The position numbers and the translations under genes were made by a program. DNA of 64,000 nt from Pontederia crassipes (taxonomy: Eukaryota > Streptophyta > Magnoliopsida > Commelinales > Pontederiaceae): contig CM060194.1 in assembly GCA_030549335.1 (NCBI GenBank), positions 69,972,077 to 70,036,076 of the forward strand, read 5' to 3'. Positions 47,128 to 58,492 of this stretch are shown one piece after another (within the stretch, counting starts at the first letter, position 1; every line of letters starts with the position of its first letter). A model generated the notes under the pieces. It saw nothing but the letters and a program-made list of their open reading frames with translations. It did not search any database and was not told where the DNA came from.

Positions 47128-50100
47128 ATGGCAACCAACACTGCTGCAGCATCTAGCACCACTGTGAACACTAAGAATGTGAATCTTCTCAATCCACATG
47201 CCATCAAGCGCCTTCTTGATGAGTCGGTCACTGAGGTGAGATTGCTCTCTTGCTCTCAGTGTAGGAAATTTGTGACTATCAAGCAATTTGTGTTTGCATG
47301 ATTTCTTCACTGGGTTGATCTGATGTAATTTTTTACCTGCATATTCACTCTGTTTCTGAAACACTTTCTTTTGGATCTAGATTGTGACAAGCCGCGGATA
47401 TGTTGAGGACGTGAGGTTAAGCAACATGAAATTGCTGATTGGAACCATCATCATTGGAATTGCTTTGCTTGCACAGTTCTACCGCAAGAAGTTCCCAGAG
47501 AACAGGGAATTTCTCTTGATTTGCATTGGATTATATCCTTTTCTTACTATTCTTTGCATCCACTTGTTACTTATCTTGCTGTGTTAGGAAAATGTCATGA
47601 ATAATTCGTGCCAAGCTGTTTTGTTCTTAACTGGTGCAAGTATGTAGCATTTAATGTGCTACTACAGATCATCAGCTACACAAAGGAGGGCAATGCTATT
47701 CTTTTCACCTATCCTCTGCCTGTGAGTTCCCTTGCTCTGAATGTACTTATCCGTTTCTGATATGACTAGTGTTATGAGTCTTCTGTATGTTGCGATCTGC
47801 AGCATGAGTTTGATTTTCTGGTATATGCAATAATGTAAATTTACTTACAAGGTTCTATCTGTTTTTGTTTGAATCATTCTTATATCATCATTTTAATTAT
47901 TTTAGCACTTATAGGTGGGGTCGATATTTCCATTATCTATTCTTTTAGATGTTTTTCATTGTTTTTGTGATTTCTTCATGGAAAAGATCCTGGAGAACAT
48001 TTTGATTTCATTTTTGCTACTTCACTATTTTTCTCATTTTTTTTTTGAGAAGGGAAAGGATGACTGCCCTTAGGTTGTCATCCAGATGTATATAAATCAC
48101 CAAAAATAAGCATCATGTACAAGTAGAAGGCTCTCCGGTGGAGAGCAGCCAAAAAAAAAGGGGAGTTCACTATTTTTCTCATTGTTATCTTGTTTTCCTT
48201 TTCATCTTGATCTTTCTAATTTTCTTGACTTGTAGAATGAAGGGATTCATCAGCATTGATATAATGGTATTAAATACTTAAAATTCTGAGTTGAACGCTG
48301 ATGATAAACTGAGATTTAGAAGGAGCTGCAATTTATCATAACTTGTTAAAAAGATATTTAGTTGTGCTAGATCAAATGTTGGTGACTTGAATGAAACATA
48401 TGTTTATGTGACCAATGAATGTGAACATAGGTGACTTTTTTACAACGTTCTTAAGGCTGAGCATGTACATTTGACTTAGGGCTAGACACAAGCTAGGCCG
48501 AGCTAGGCTTCTGCTTAAATAGGTAAAGCCTGTTGCAAAATAAAAGTATTTAAGCCTGGCCTATAATCTGTAACAAACCATGAATATAAACTTAGCCTGG
48601 CTTGTATGATTAACTTTTAATGTCTGACCTAGCTTATTAGCCTATTAAGCCAAACATATTTTTTGACAATCTACTAGATTAAATATAATAAATCTTATTA
48701 AAGAAATAATAGAAATGAACTAAATAAAAGAGACGCCACTAATATATTTCTTCTAAACATATAATAAAAATAATAATATTGAACTCAAAATTGAAGATTT
48801 AAAAGATGAAGAATTAAAAATTATATGTATAATATAATATATTAATAAATCTTGGTCTGATAAGTTATAAGGCTAGGCCAATTATTAAGAGGCTAAGTCT
48901 CTTTAAAAAAATAGGCTTTATTTAATATTTCAACCTGGCTTATTTTGATAATAGGTCAAGCTGAGCTAGGCCAAAAATAGGCCGAGCCACGAGTTGCTCA
49001 TGAACAGCTCGACTCATTTCCAGCCCAAATTTGACTCATACCACATATACTATTATACATTTATACTACTCCTTGAGTGCTTTAATCCTAGATATGGATG
49101 CAAGCTTTCACCTAGTATTTAGGAATACAAGAGCAAGGGGATAGATGAGAATGAGGGTGGGAGTTAGGTATTGCAACTGCCAGTCTATTATGCCAAAATT
49201 TTACTATACCCTCCAACTTTATTCGTTTTTCCAACGCTGCCTTCCAACTTCACTTTGTAATTAAACAAATGCCATTTTGACCGGGAATAGCTAGTTCCCG
49301 GTCGTTTCACTGATGTGGCGCATTATTTTAAAATAAAACATATATAAACAGTAAAATAATATATTAACATTTTTTTTAAAAAAAAGAGGGGCGGCTGCCC
49401 CCCTCCCCCATCCTCTCCGGCGCCGGAGGAGAGGGGGCGCTGCCCCACTCTTCCCCCCCTGCAAAGGAGGGGGAGGTGTGGCACCCCCTTCCCGTTCTCC
49501 TCTCCTCCTCTGTGCGCGAGGGGGAGGGGGGTGGTGGCCCCCTCCCTTTTGTGCGAGCGCGCAGAGGAGGGGAAGGGGCGACGCCCCCCTCTCCCTCACG
49601 CGCAAAGGAGGGGAGAGGGGCGCCTTCCTCCCCCTCACGCGTAGAGGAGGGGGAGGGGGGCAGGCGCCCCCCCGGGGCCGGCTGGAGGAGGGAGAGTGAG
49701 AGGGGGCACGCATACTGCCCTCTCTTTTTTATTTTTAATATTTTTATATAATTTTTATTCTAAAATAATATGCCACATCAGCGAAACGGGAAACTAATTA
49801 TTCCCGGTTGGAAGGGCATTTAGTGAAATAAGTTAAAAAATGGAAGACTGTCTAGGTACAAAGTGAAGTTGGTGAGTAGTGATCGAAAACGTCAAAGTTG
49901 GAAGGTATTTAATGAAATTTATTCCATGAATGTTATGATCTGAATATGAAACTGGAGAGCAGCATTTCTCATTAAATGAGAAAACATATGATGTCATGAA
50001 GTTTGTAGTCGCAAGAAAGAATTTAATTGTATTTTGTGAAACTTCTCATATTCTTGAATGCATAATTCTTTGTAAGATTTTAGCTTGTTTTCTAGGAGGT

Positions 50101-51682
50101 TATTTCTTCCACACTTTTTTGCTAAAAAATATTGCAAGCATTATGCAGATTTTCTGTTATCCATTTCCTTATAAAAGGATTTCCTGACATTGATAGCCTT
50201 CACTTCGCTAGATGAACAAGTATCTGCTTGATGAATCTTTAATTTGAAACTCACACTTACCATATTATTTTCATGCTGAATTTTGAATACTTTTCTTAAG
50301 GATGAAAAGAATGACTAGGATATTTGAATACTATTCCCTTTCATCCTGACATGATCCTGGTTAGTAAGTTCTTAGGTAGGATTGACATTATTCAGTATGG
50401 CTTTAGGGGCCAAACATGTGAACTTGTATTGGGATTCAAAATTTACAGGCGAGCGGATATTTTTTTCTGTCCATACTAGTTCTGAATCTGACTTGTTGAC
50501 GACTTCTTAATCATATAGTTTCTTTGTGCTTATTCTTTTGTTATAGGGCTCTTTCAGTAGCACAGGGTTGGTTGTGTCCTCAAAGCTCCCAAGGTTCTCT
50601 GATATGTACACTCTTACAATAGCTAGTGCTGACCCAAAGTCTATATCTGCTAATAAGCCAGTCGACCTTACCAAGAGCGTTACCAAGTGGTTAGTTACAT
50701 TCCTTTCTTGAAATAACTTGAGATATGTAGTGATAAATTTAAACATCTTTCCAATTTCACGCATTTATTGATTGTTACAACTTTTGCTTCTCAATGAACC
50801 AGTATCTGCTATGAACGAATTTCTTAGCATCATTGTGCATCATATATTTGACCATCAATGCAGTATCTTGTTTTTTTTCCTGTTCTAAAACATGAACTTC
50901 CCAAAAGTACCATGGATTCTGGATTAGTCTCATAAAGTCTTTGATCTCTCAACAGTGGGTTATAAAATTGTTTGTAACCTCATCATTCTAGGGTTCAACC
51001 TGTTAGTCAGTTGAACCAACCAACTGTAGTTGATTAAGTTTTTGATAATGCATGTGGTTTACATGCCATGTAGAATAATGTCTTCCTCTTGCTATCAATC
51101 CCATAGTTTGTTGTGCACCAATTAAATGGATATCTTGTTGTCAATGTCAGTTGCCATGGTAGATATGGACTGCATTTTCGTTTTAAAAAATGAACCATTT
51201 TGTTATAAATTTTTGAAATTCATGTGTGCATTACTTGGGAATTGGATGACTGGATGAGCATTATCAGTTGATCGTCAAGTGCAAGTTCTTCAAATTCTTT
51301 GTACATTCCTTGAATTCTAATAAATTTTGATGACTACTATCTTCGATAGTCATGCTATCCCCACCTAAAAAAAACTTTTTTTTTTCTTTTGAACAAGCAT
51401 AAAAGAAGGATGTCGAGCAATTTTATTCTATCATTTGCTGACATTGCATTTAGCTACAACTTTGTGAATCTAGAACTTTTAGGCGCATCATATAAAAAAT
51501 CATCCAGCAATTTGCAGCTTTACTTTTCCAACTGTTCCTGTGACTGACCAAACTATTTATTCATCCTTATGATTGGACTTGTTCCCAGGTTTACTGAGGA
51601 TGGTGTCCTTGTTGAAGGCCTGCTCTGGAAGGATGTCGGGAAGCTTATCGATGACTATAATGGGGAAAAGAAGGGGAAATGA
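47128..51682 (+). CDS. SPCS2: Signal peptidase complex subunit 2 (SPC25)
   Basis: Non-catalytic subunit of the ER signal peptidase complex. Exons: 47128-47235, 47381-47532, 47640-47721, 50547-50689 and 51589-51682. Key blocks are LLNPHAIKRLLDESVTE, then IVTSRGYVEDVRLSNMKLLI, TM1 (GTIIIGIALLAQF), YRKKFPENREFLLICIGL as the start of TM2 continuing into YVAFNVLLQIISYTKEGNAI, SSTGLVVSSKLPRFSDMYTL, DLTKSVTKWFTEDGVLVEGL and LWKDVGKLIDDY. The joined frame is 192 aa, the usual size. The exon 2/3 intron opens with atatccttttc and has ttcttaac near its end, the signature of a minor-spliceosome (U12) AT-type intron. Intron 3 (2.8 kb) hosts at least three transposons. Confidence 0.92.
48038..48165 (-). 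mobile_element. Severely 5'-truncated L1-type LINE 3' end
   Basis: A 17-bp duplication, ttcactatttttctcat, at 48021-48037 and 48166-48182 brackets about 128 bp that start with a T-tract (poly(A) on minus). The sequence matches the L1 3' end seen at 58370-58490: ctctccaccggagagcc, acttgtacat, ggatgacaa and cctttccct are in the same order. A dead-on-arrival LINE insertion in SPCS2 intron 3. Confidence 0.85.
48477..49028. mobile_element. hAT-type MITE with 8-bp target duplication
   Basis: The element starts tagggctagacac and ends ccagcccaa, so its tips are imperfect inverted repeats (tagggctag / ttgggctgg). It is flanked by the 8-base duplication atttgact (48469-48476 and 49029-49036). Inner arms are also inverted (tgctaggcc/ggctcgg-like words: aagctaggccgagctaggct against agctgagctaggccaaaaat). 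An 8-bp duplication is characteristic of hAT transposons. No coding capacity. Confidence 0.85.
49195..49930. mobile_element. Foldback element with very GC-rich tandem-repeat core
   Basis: Long inverted arms: the left (from about 49195) has aaattttactata, ccctccaacttt, ttccaacttcactttgta, accgggaatagctagt and ctgatgtggcgcattatttt. The right, as reverse complement from about 49930, has aaatttcattaaata, ccttccaacttt, caacttcactttgta, accgggaataattagt and ctgatgtggcatattatttt. Between them (49386-49720) lies a core of repeated gaggagggggagggg and ggcgccccc words in roughly 60-70 bp degenerate units. The core translates only into low-complexity Pro/Arg/Gly. It is inserted in SPCS2 intron 3. Confidence 0.8.
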
Positions 51683-52064
51683 GTTAAGAATCTTGCTCAT
51701 GACAACAGAGAATTTTCCAAACTGATGAAGATGTCTGCCGTGGGAATTTTCTCTTGCCTTTGCTGATTTGTGCACTGAACAGATTCCAAAAGTAGACTTC
51801 TTTATCACTGTACAGGGATTTCATGTTTTACAGCAACAATGATTACCAAATATTATACTGATGTCCCTTCATAGTGGAACTCAACTGGCTAGCCGGTTGG
51901 ATCATGAATGATGTAGTTTTAAATATTTGTGCTCCTCCTTTTGAACTAAATTAGTCTGAGGTTAATTTTCACAAATCTCCACCAACTTTGCTCGATTCCG
52001 CTTTGGTTAAACTAGAAGATCTTTTAACTTTATACGAATTTCATTTGTGGTCTTTTTTACTTTT

Positions 52065-52700
52065 GAGTTTTAGAGTAAATTTCAATCATAATCATTTAAC
52101 TTCAAGTTATAACATCAGGGTTATTCAACTAAACGTTTCAATCAGTTATTCAATTTTTCAAAATTTTAATCATGATCATCATAAAAAGTTTAAAATAATA
52201 AAAGAAATATAATAATAATAAATTAAAGATGCTTAGATTGACTTAGTACGATTTGAGCACCACCCAGTCGGGTTGGACGTCTAATTTTTTTTATGAGCAT
52301 TAAAATTATAATAATGTTATTAAATTTTGTAATTAAAAAATAGAAAAAGATAAAATACATATTACGTTTTATTATATATCTAATATTTATAATTTTTTAG
52401 TCCAAATTTTAGGACAAAAATGTAATATGTATTTTTTTTCTAATTTTTATTTACATAATTTAATATATTAATTATTATAATATTATATATTTAATACATA
52501 GGACAGCTCGACCCGACTAGGTCGTGCTCAAGTTGTATCGAATCAATTTAAGTGCTTTTAGTTATTATTATTATTATTATTATTTTAAGCTTTTAATAAT
52601 GACCGTGACTTAAATTTTAGAAAGTTGAAAAATTGTGTTTGAAAATTTTGAAAAGTTGAATGACTATGCAAATACAAAATTAAGTTTGGATAAATGAGAA
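52065..52700. mobile_element. Foldback MITE downstream of SPCS2
   Basis: The left arm has ttcaatttttcaaaatttta, aagtttaaaataataa, agattgacttagtacgattt and gagcaccacccagtcgggtt. The right arm, read as reverse complement from about 52690, has ttcaacttttcaaaattttc, aagcttaaaataataa, aaattgattcgatacaactt and gagcacgacctagtcgggtc. The arms are about 230 bp with an AT-rich loop. A (TTA)n tract (52561-52584) sits in the right arm. Confidence 0.75.
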
Positions 52701-54567
52701 AAAAATGTTATCATGTCATATTTTATTTTTTAAAAAAGTTAATGTGTGGGAGAGACAAAATATTGACGTGGTGTCACGTAAGCATCGTTGACAATCCACG
52801 TCAAGTGCCACATTAGCGATCGCAATCGCGATTATCGTATTTGAAATATTTCTAAAGTTCGGTGACTTACAAAATGTAATGTTTCTACTTCCATTGTCTC
52901 TTAGTTCACTGATTGGTATTATGGAAATAGAAAAAAAAAACAAGTAGGCTAACGAAATTTAGATCGCCAATCATATCTCTTCATTTGCTGTAATTGGGCG
53001 TTGTTAAATCATACTTTCATCTTGGTATTATGAGAGTAGAAGGGGTCGAGATAATGCAGTGCAACAATACATGAAATGTCAAGAGTGCTAACTAAGCATC
53101 AGCAGACGAAATATTCAATTCATCATTGGTCTCTTAGCATGAAAACTACTACAAGTTTTATTGACATAATTCAGAATCGATGAATACCAATGGCCAAAAG
53201 TAAGACAGCAATCAGTCTTTAGCTTCCAAGGAGGATGAGAGGTCGACAATGAAAGAGGAAGCAGGTCCAACGAGTGCGGAGCAATTGAGCCCATCGATTT
53301 AGTTCAGCAGATATATAATCAAAGAATCGCTAAGGTATCTAGGACCTTAATACCCATTTTCTATTTTGGCAGGCAAATTGGGATTTTTGCTGGAGGTGCC
53401 ACCTTTTTGCCTTTTTGGATGTTTCAGTTCAGCCACGTTGAGATGCCAAGCCTCAAATTCTTGCATTTTTTTATTTATTAAATTCACATCACCGTAAAAT
53501 CAGGAGGTCAATTGTCTAAGTAAAGGGGGCTATGAATGAAATACTTACCAAGTTAGGAGATCTTATGGTTGATCAAAATGAGAATCAAGGGAACAAAATG
53601 GAATCAAACAAAATTAGAGTGACATGCGGTACATCGTGTCGCTATGTTTTTATTCATTAGATTAGAAATTTTGGATCATATTTTACTCCTATTCCTTAAA
53701 AGATTTTTAATATTCGAAGTGCTGAATTTTAGAGAAACTATTTTTTTTAAAAATGATTGAATTAAGTACTCTTATATATATATATATATATATATATTCA
53801 ACTAACCAAATACCACCTCGAACAATCTGATATTACATGACAGAGACAAACTATTTGAGCGCCAATGAAACAAATGAAATTAATAATAAGGATTAGGGAA
53901 CATGAGAATGAATCATTTACTTTCTCCGATGGTCTTTTTCAACGTAACTATTAACTACCGACAACGGTCATCATTTTTAATTATGAAAAGTTACAGAAAT
54001 CATAAACTTCGTGGCCATCATAATCGATCTATGTGCGTGGCACATTTTATTAACGCTACAATAATAATAGAAGTAAAAAACTTAAAAATTAGAATAAAAA
54101 AAATAAAAAATAATAATTTAACTCCTTGATGTCACTTCAATTGAATATTCCTTATAACTATTCAGACATTCGGTATAAGAAGATAATACTCGCATCAACA
54201 ACTCGAAAAACTAAAACTATCAGAATTCTATAAAAACAAAGATGGATCAACTACCGAAATAAAAAAAGAAGATGAATCAACTGATCTAAGTTGCAATTTT
54301 CATTCAACAAGAAACTAGTACATATATAATTTTTTTATACACGATATTTGGTTCACTGAATCATCATGCGCCATACATTATGAACTGTCTAACAGCAGCG
54401 AAGACAACCTTCGTTTGCATGACAAGAACCCATCATGTAAAATAAGCAAAACATGACAAGAATCTAACACTCAAATGTTATCACTAGCAAATTCTGAAAC
54501 GACTTGAAAGCTGTCCAGTTAATAAAAGTACCGCTAAATATCAAGGATCAACGCATTAAAGAGATTC
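52701..54567. other. Convergent spacer between SPCS2 and desaturase
   Basis: AT-rich noncoding DNA with a (TA)n microsatellite at about 53774-53797. It presumably includes the desaturase 3' UTR just above 54567. No gene is recognised. Confidence 0.5.
53774..53797. repeat. (TA)n microsatellite
   Basis: An uninterrupted TA dinucleotide run of about 24 bp in spacer DNA. Confidence 0.9.
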
Positions 54568-56178
54568 TCAAAGCTGCACTTCCCTATCAAATATCCAACT
54601 AAAGGGAACCTTCGGCCCTTGCTTCGCCCTTGCTTGAGCTCTTTCTTCAAGCCTTCTAATCCTTGGAGCCAGAGTGCATACGAAGTCCTGAGCTCTTTTA
54701 CCTTCACCTGAGAGGCCTGTTAGCTTCTCTACTTTCCATCTTGTAACCAGAAATTCCAGTATGTCAGCATAGTCCTTGGCGGTATAGACACCAAGCCGTT
54801 GAGCCACAGCAGAGAAGTGATCGAAAAGATTATCATCGCGTCCATCATACATCAGATGGGCAGGCATAGATATTTTCTTCTTCATCATGTCAGCAAAAGC
54901 AAGCACAGTCCCATCTGGGTCCATCTCAAAAAGTTTCTCCACTATCTTTGTGTATGCAGTCTCGTGGCGCTTCTCATCTGCAGCTATGATACCGCATACT
55001 TGAGCCAGCTTTAGGTCCCCATATTCCTTGGCATGCCTGGCCGTATTTCCATGAGATATAAAGGTTGCTCGCTCTTGGAATGAAGTGTAAATGAAGCCAA
55101 GATAAGGGTTGTTCTCTGTTCTTGGGTCCTACAAAATGACAAATTATTACTTGACAAACGATGGGAACTTTGATAATTAGCCACCATAATGTGATTGTGT
55201 ATAGTTATAAATCTTTTAAGTCATGTAATTGCAACCTGCAAAAGTACTTTGAATACTTTAGACTGTTTTTTTTTGTTAATTAAATGTGTCATTCTGGCAT
55301 TGCAAATTTCCTTCTCTTTTTCCTATGTCTCTTGATAAAAATAGAAGCAAATAGAAAAATCATGTTTTAGGAGGTGACAGGCTGTGGGTAACTGGAATAA
55401 TATTGCCTTGGAAATAAAATAATACTGAAGGATCACCTGAAATTTATTTCCAAAGAGTTAAGGTTTGAAGATAGCTCACAAGACTAAACAAATTAACTGG
55501 AAACAAGATAATTAAGAAAGAAGAAACAGATAAATGAGATCAGAGAGAAGAAATAAATGTCATTAACACAATTGAACTTTCAACTATAAAATCATAAAAA
55601 GATTCATAAGATTTACATTTGAGATAAAGTTTTGTAAGTACAAGACATGAAAAATGAAACAAAGTGCATATCTTACCATTCCGGAACCAATCAGATACTG
55701 AATTGTTTTCTCGATCTGTTTCATATCCACTCTTCCACTAAGGTATAAATACTTATTGAGAAGATCGCCATGTCTGTTCTCTTCAGCAGTCCATGCCCTG
55801 GTCCAAATAGCCCAGGAAGTAAGACTTGCGCCTGTTTCATCTCTAACACCATCAAGAGTATTGAGCATTGTTTGATATGTAGGAAGAGCTTCCTCAGTGA
55901 TCATATCCCCAACCAAACAAACATAATACTCATCAGGGATCTCCTTTGCCCGTTCTCTCAGTTGGCGAACTTCTTCATGAAACCCCTCTGAAGAAGGGTC
56001 GGGCAAAAAATCTTGTGGTTGCCAACAATTCTCAACTGGCTTCAAATGTATCAGGATGTTCTCTTCCGCCCAACTTTCTAAGGACTTGAACATCTCAATT
56101 TTCTGAGGTGGCATTGAATGAGTGACTTGAACATGGACCTCACGAGGAGGGGTGAAAGGCTTTTTAGCAGTCTCAGCC
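54568..56178 (-). CDS. Stearoyl-[acyl-carrier-protein] 9-desaturase, exons 2-3 (partial)
   Basis: Soluble plastid enzyme that introduces the delta-9 double bond into stearoyl-ACP, with a di-iron centre. Exon 2 is 56178..55677 and exon 3 is 55128..54568, in phase at [15 protein letters not shown]. They encode 353 residues of mature enzyme: [55 protein letters not shown], the first iron box EENRHG in [19 protein letters not shown], the second iron box [26 protein letters not shown] and the end [10 protein letters not shown]. All iron ligands appear present. Exon 2 starts after a CAG acceptor with a split codon, so an upstream exon with the transit peptide must exist. I did not find it between 56179 and the window end. 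Confidence 0.93.
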
Positions 56179-57414
56179 CTGATTTATTCAACAGAGAATA
56201 TTAAAACACAATAGTATATGATCAAGAAGAAAAATGGGGGCGCTTGCTAGTCAAGTAGGATATTCCTGGCCTGACGATCAAGGGTGTCAAGACATATCAA
56301 AACAGAGGAACTAAAGAGTTTGCAGAAACACTTGGCAGCAAAAAGTTGATGAGAGTTGAGTTAAACCACAAAATCAGGATTATATAAAACATTGTCGCTA
56401 GGTACAAAACACCAAGAGGCAAGCTTAGCTCTCTGCTGTCCATTCATCAATATTAATGGCCAGTCAAAATACACACGTGTGAATTATATCACAAGGTAAT
56501 TCCTTTGCAAGTCTAAAGATGAATAATCATCACGTATATTCAAAATGCATGCAATCAGATTGAAAACAATGCTTCAGAAAAATTTTTCCAAAGCAAGCTC
56601 TTTAGAAACATAATATGGTAACTAAATGAGGGATCTATGATGAAAATAGAGAAGTAATGAAATAAATAACAATATTGGAGTCTCATCAAATTCAAATGTT
56701 TTAAGGACAGCATTTGTTCATTATCTTTGACAATAATTCTATTTCAGTTTCTAAACATAGTAAAAGTTATTTCCTATTCTAGTAATTGAAATACTCACAA
56801 TTTAACTTGCTTTATAGTTAGAGTAGACAAAACACAAGAACTAAATCAATAGCTTACGAGAATGATGTACACATAATTATACATGATTTATCTGTCATTT
56901 GAATTATTTTTCATAATTGTAATCATTGTGTGCATATGTTTTTGTATTTTTTTCTTAAATTCTTTTGATTCAAAAGCTACCAACAGTTTCTATTTTTGTC
57001 TCAGGATCACTAATTTGGAATTGCAGAGTGGTTGGAACAGGAGAAAACAGGAAAATAAATCACATGAATGAACCTCAGATAAAAACAGGTCAGATCAAGA
57101 TAACACCGATAGTTTTGTAGGAAGAAAAACACTTGAACATTTCAGAAAACTCAAACTGAAACTGGCAGGGTACTCAAAGTAAACTGGTCCACTTGTCAAA
57201 GTGAAGTTGACAATTCAGTTCTACCCGATTTCAACCCTGGTTGTTTTGCAGCTAACACTTGTCACTTTCACTTATATTAAGTAGGTCAATTTTATGCTCA
57301 TGATTTATCGACGAATTTTACACAAATTCCACCATTGAAACTGACTCGAAAAAGCAGACTTCCTCTGTAAATATACATAAACAGCGCCCCAAGAACTAAT
57401 TATTTTCTAGTTTC
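56179..57414. other. Upstream/first intron region of desaturase, with repeat A
   Basis: No coding exon is recognised. The part from about 56890 to 57400 is a diverged direct copy of 61835-62345 (see that entry). Confidence 0.5.
56890..57400. repeat. Long diverged direct repeat, copy A
   Basis: Collinear with 61835-62345 over about 500 bp. Shared words are gcatatgtttt, caaattctttt, ttgtggagcggttg-like, atgaatgaacctca, aacacttgaa, agaaaactca, gattgttttgcag, gatttatc and aattttacac-like. The offset is about 4.94 kb in the same orientation. This could be a pair of old LTRs or a segmental duplication. Confidence 0.65.
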
Positions 57415-57637
57415 GCTTGTTAATTTGAGAAACTCCGCCTATATTTTATAGTCGGTCCCAAGCCCGGATAAAGGAGGAGGGTTGTGTTAGGCCCCGACAA
57501 CCAGCATAAAATCCTGTCGAATCTTATGAACATGGATCAACGAATATTAGAGCGGAATGGCGTCGTATGATCCATGTAGCCGACCCCCACCTAGTGGGAT
57601 AAGGCTTTGTTGTTGTTGTTGCTTGTTAATTTGAGAA
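57415..57637 (+). mobile_element. Short RTE-derived non-autonomous element, copy 2
   Basis: A 17-bp target duplication, gcttgttaatttgagaa, lies at 57415-57431 and 57621-57637. The 189-bp insert begins exactly at the RTE 5' end (actccgcctatattttatag) and runs to acatggatcaacgaatat. It then continues with the RTE 3' end from tagagcggaatggcgtcgta through acctagtgggataaggcttt to a TTG tail. About 3 kb of the RTE are missing. This junction is 5' of the one used by the copies at 44.3 and 61.2 kb. Confidence 0.93.
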
Positions 57638-58139
57638 TTTTTATTTGCCTATTAATATTCGTCATTTTATATATTTTCTCATTCTCCTAAAACAAAAATA
57701 TATAATTTCTCGTTCTTCTAGTTGTGTGAGCATTTTTGGGGCCCACCTATGATACACAACTTGGTCAACTCAGTCACCATCAATGGCGAATAAATAAAGG
57801 AAATCCAATTAATAAGCAACTGCAGATGATGAGGGCAGAATCAAAATTTGAAATCAAGATAAAATCCAAGGAGGAACACAACTTGAGCACTCTAGGGCAT
57901 CATCAAGCTGCCAACATGGAAACACACGAACACCAAAAATCATCAAGTTGGCATAAATCCTCCTGGAGCAAGCACCATCAAGCCACGCAAGCAGTCTCAA
58001 GAAAAGGATATTTGGATGGATCCTTTAGCGTGCTGACACATGATATCATGTTGATGATGAAGTTCTCTACTCAAGAAGAGTTCTTTCAGAATATGGAGAC
58101 TCAAATTTCAAATTTGAAAAATGAAACAAAGACATTAAT

Positions 58140-58492
58140 GGTGACATCTCATTAAACTCCAGCTGCTGCGGATTTCTGGCAGGCAATGCGAAGACCGGGC
58201 GGACAAAGACAGGGTTGGAGAGTCCCGCTGGCGACCTTTTTGGCCGGCACCTGGGCCATTTGGCTTCAACACAACGCATCATTTTTGTGGGGAGAGATGT
58301 CACGTTGACAGTATTGTGCATCACATCTTTTGTCTTCTTCGGAATTGGGGTTTTGGCTAGTACTTGTATCCCTCCATTTTGCCGCTCTCCGCTGGAGAGC
58401 GTACCACTTGTACATCACATTTTGTTATATATATATATATATATACACGGATGACAATCAAACTGGTTAGTCAACCTTTTTCTCCTAAAAAA
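58140..58492 (+). mobile_element. L1-type LINE 3' end fragment
   Basis: A frame reads RVPLATFLAGTWAIWLQHNA, then SFLWGEMS, resembling the WxIWxxRN C-terminal motif of plant L1 elements. The nucleotide sequence matches the reverse-strand L1 at 60915-61075 (tggggagagatgtcacg, catcacat, ttttgtcttcttcgg, gctctccgctggagagc). It ends in gctctccgctggagagcgta, an (AT)n tract, ggatgacaa and an A-run at 58482-58490. Confidence 0.7.

Noticed and set aside
49291-49751. Proline/arginine-rich open frames in the GC core
   Set aside because: Both strands stay open because of the repeats; the translations are pure low complexity.
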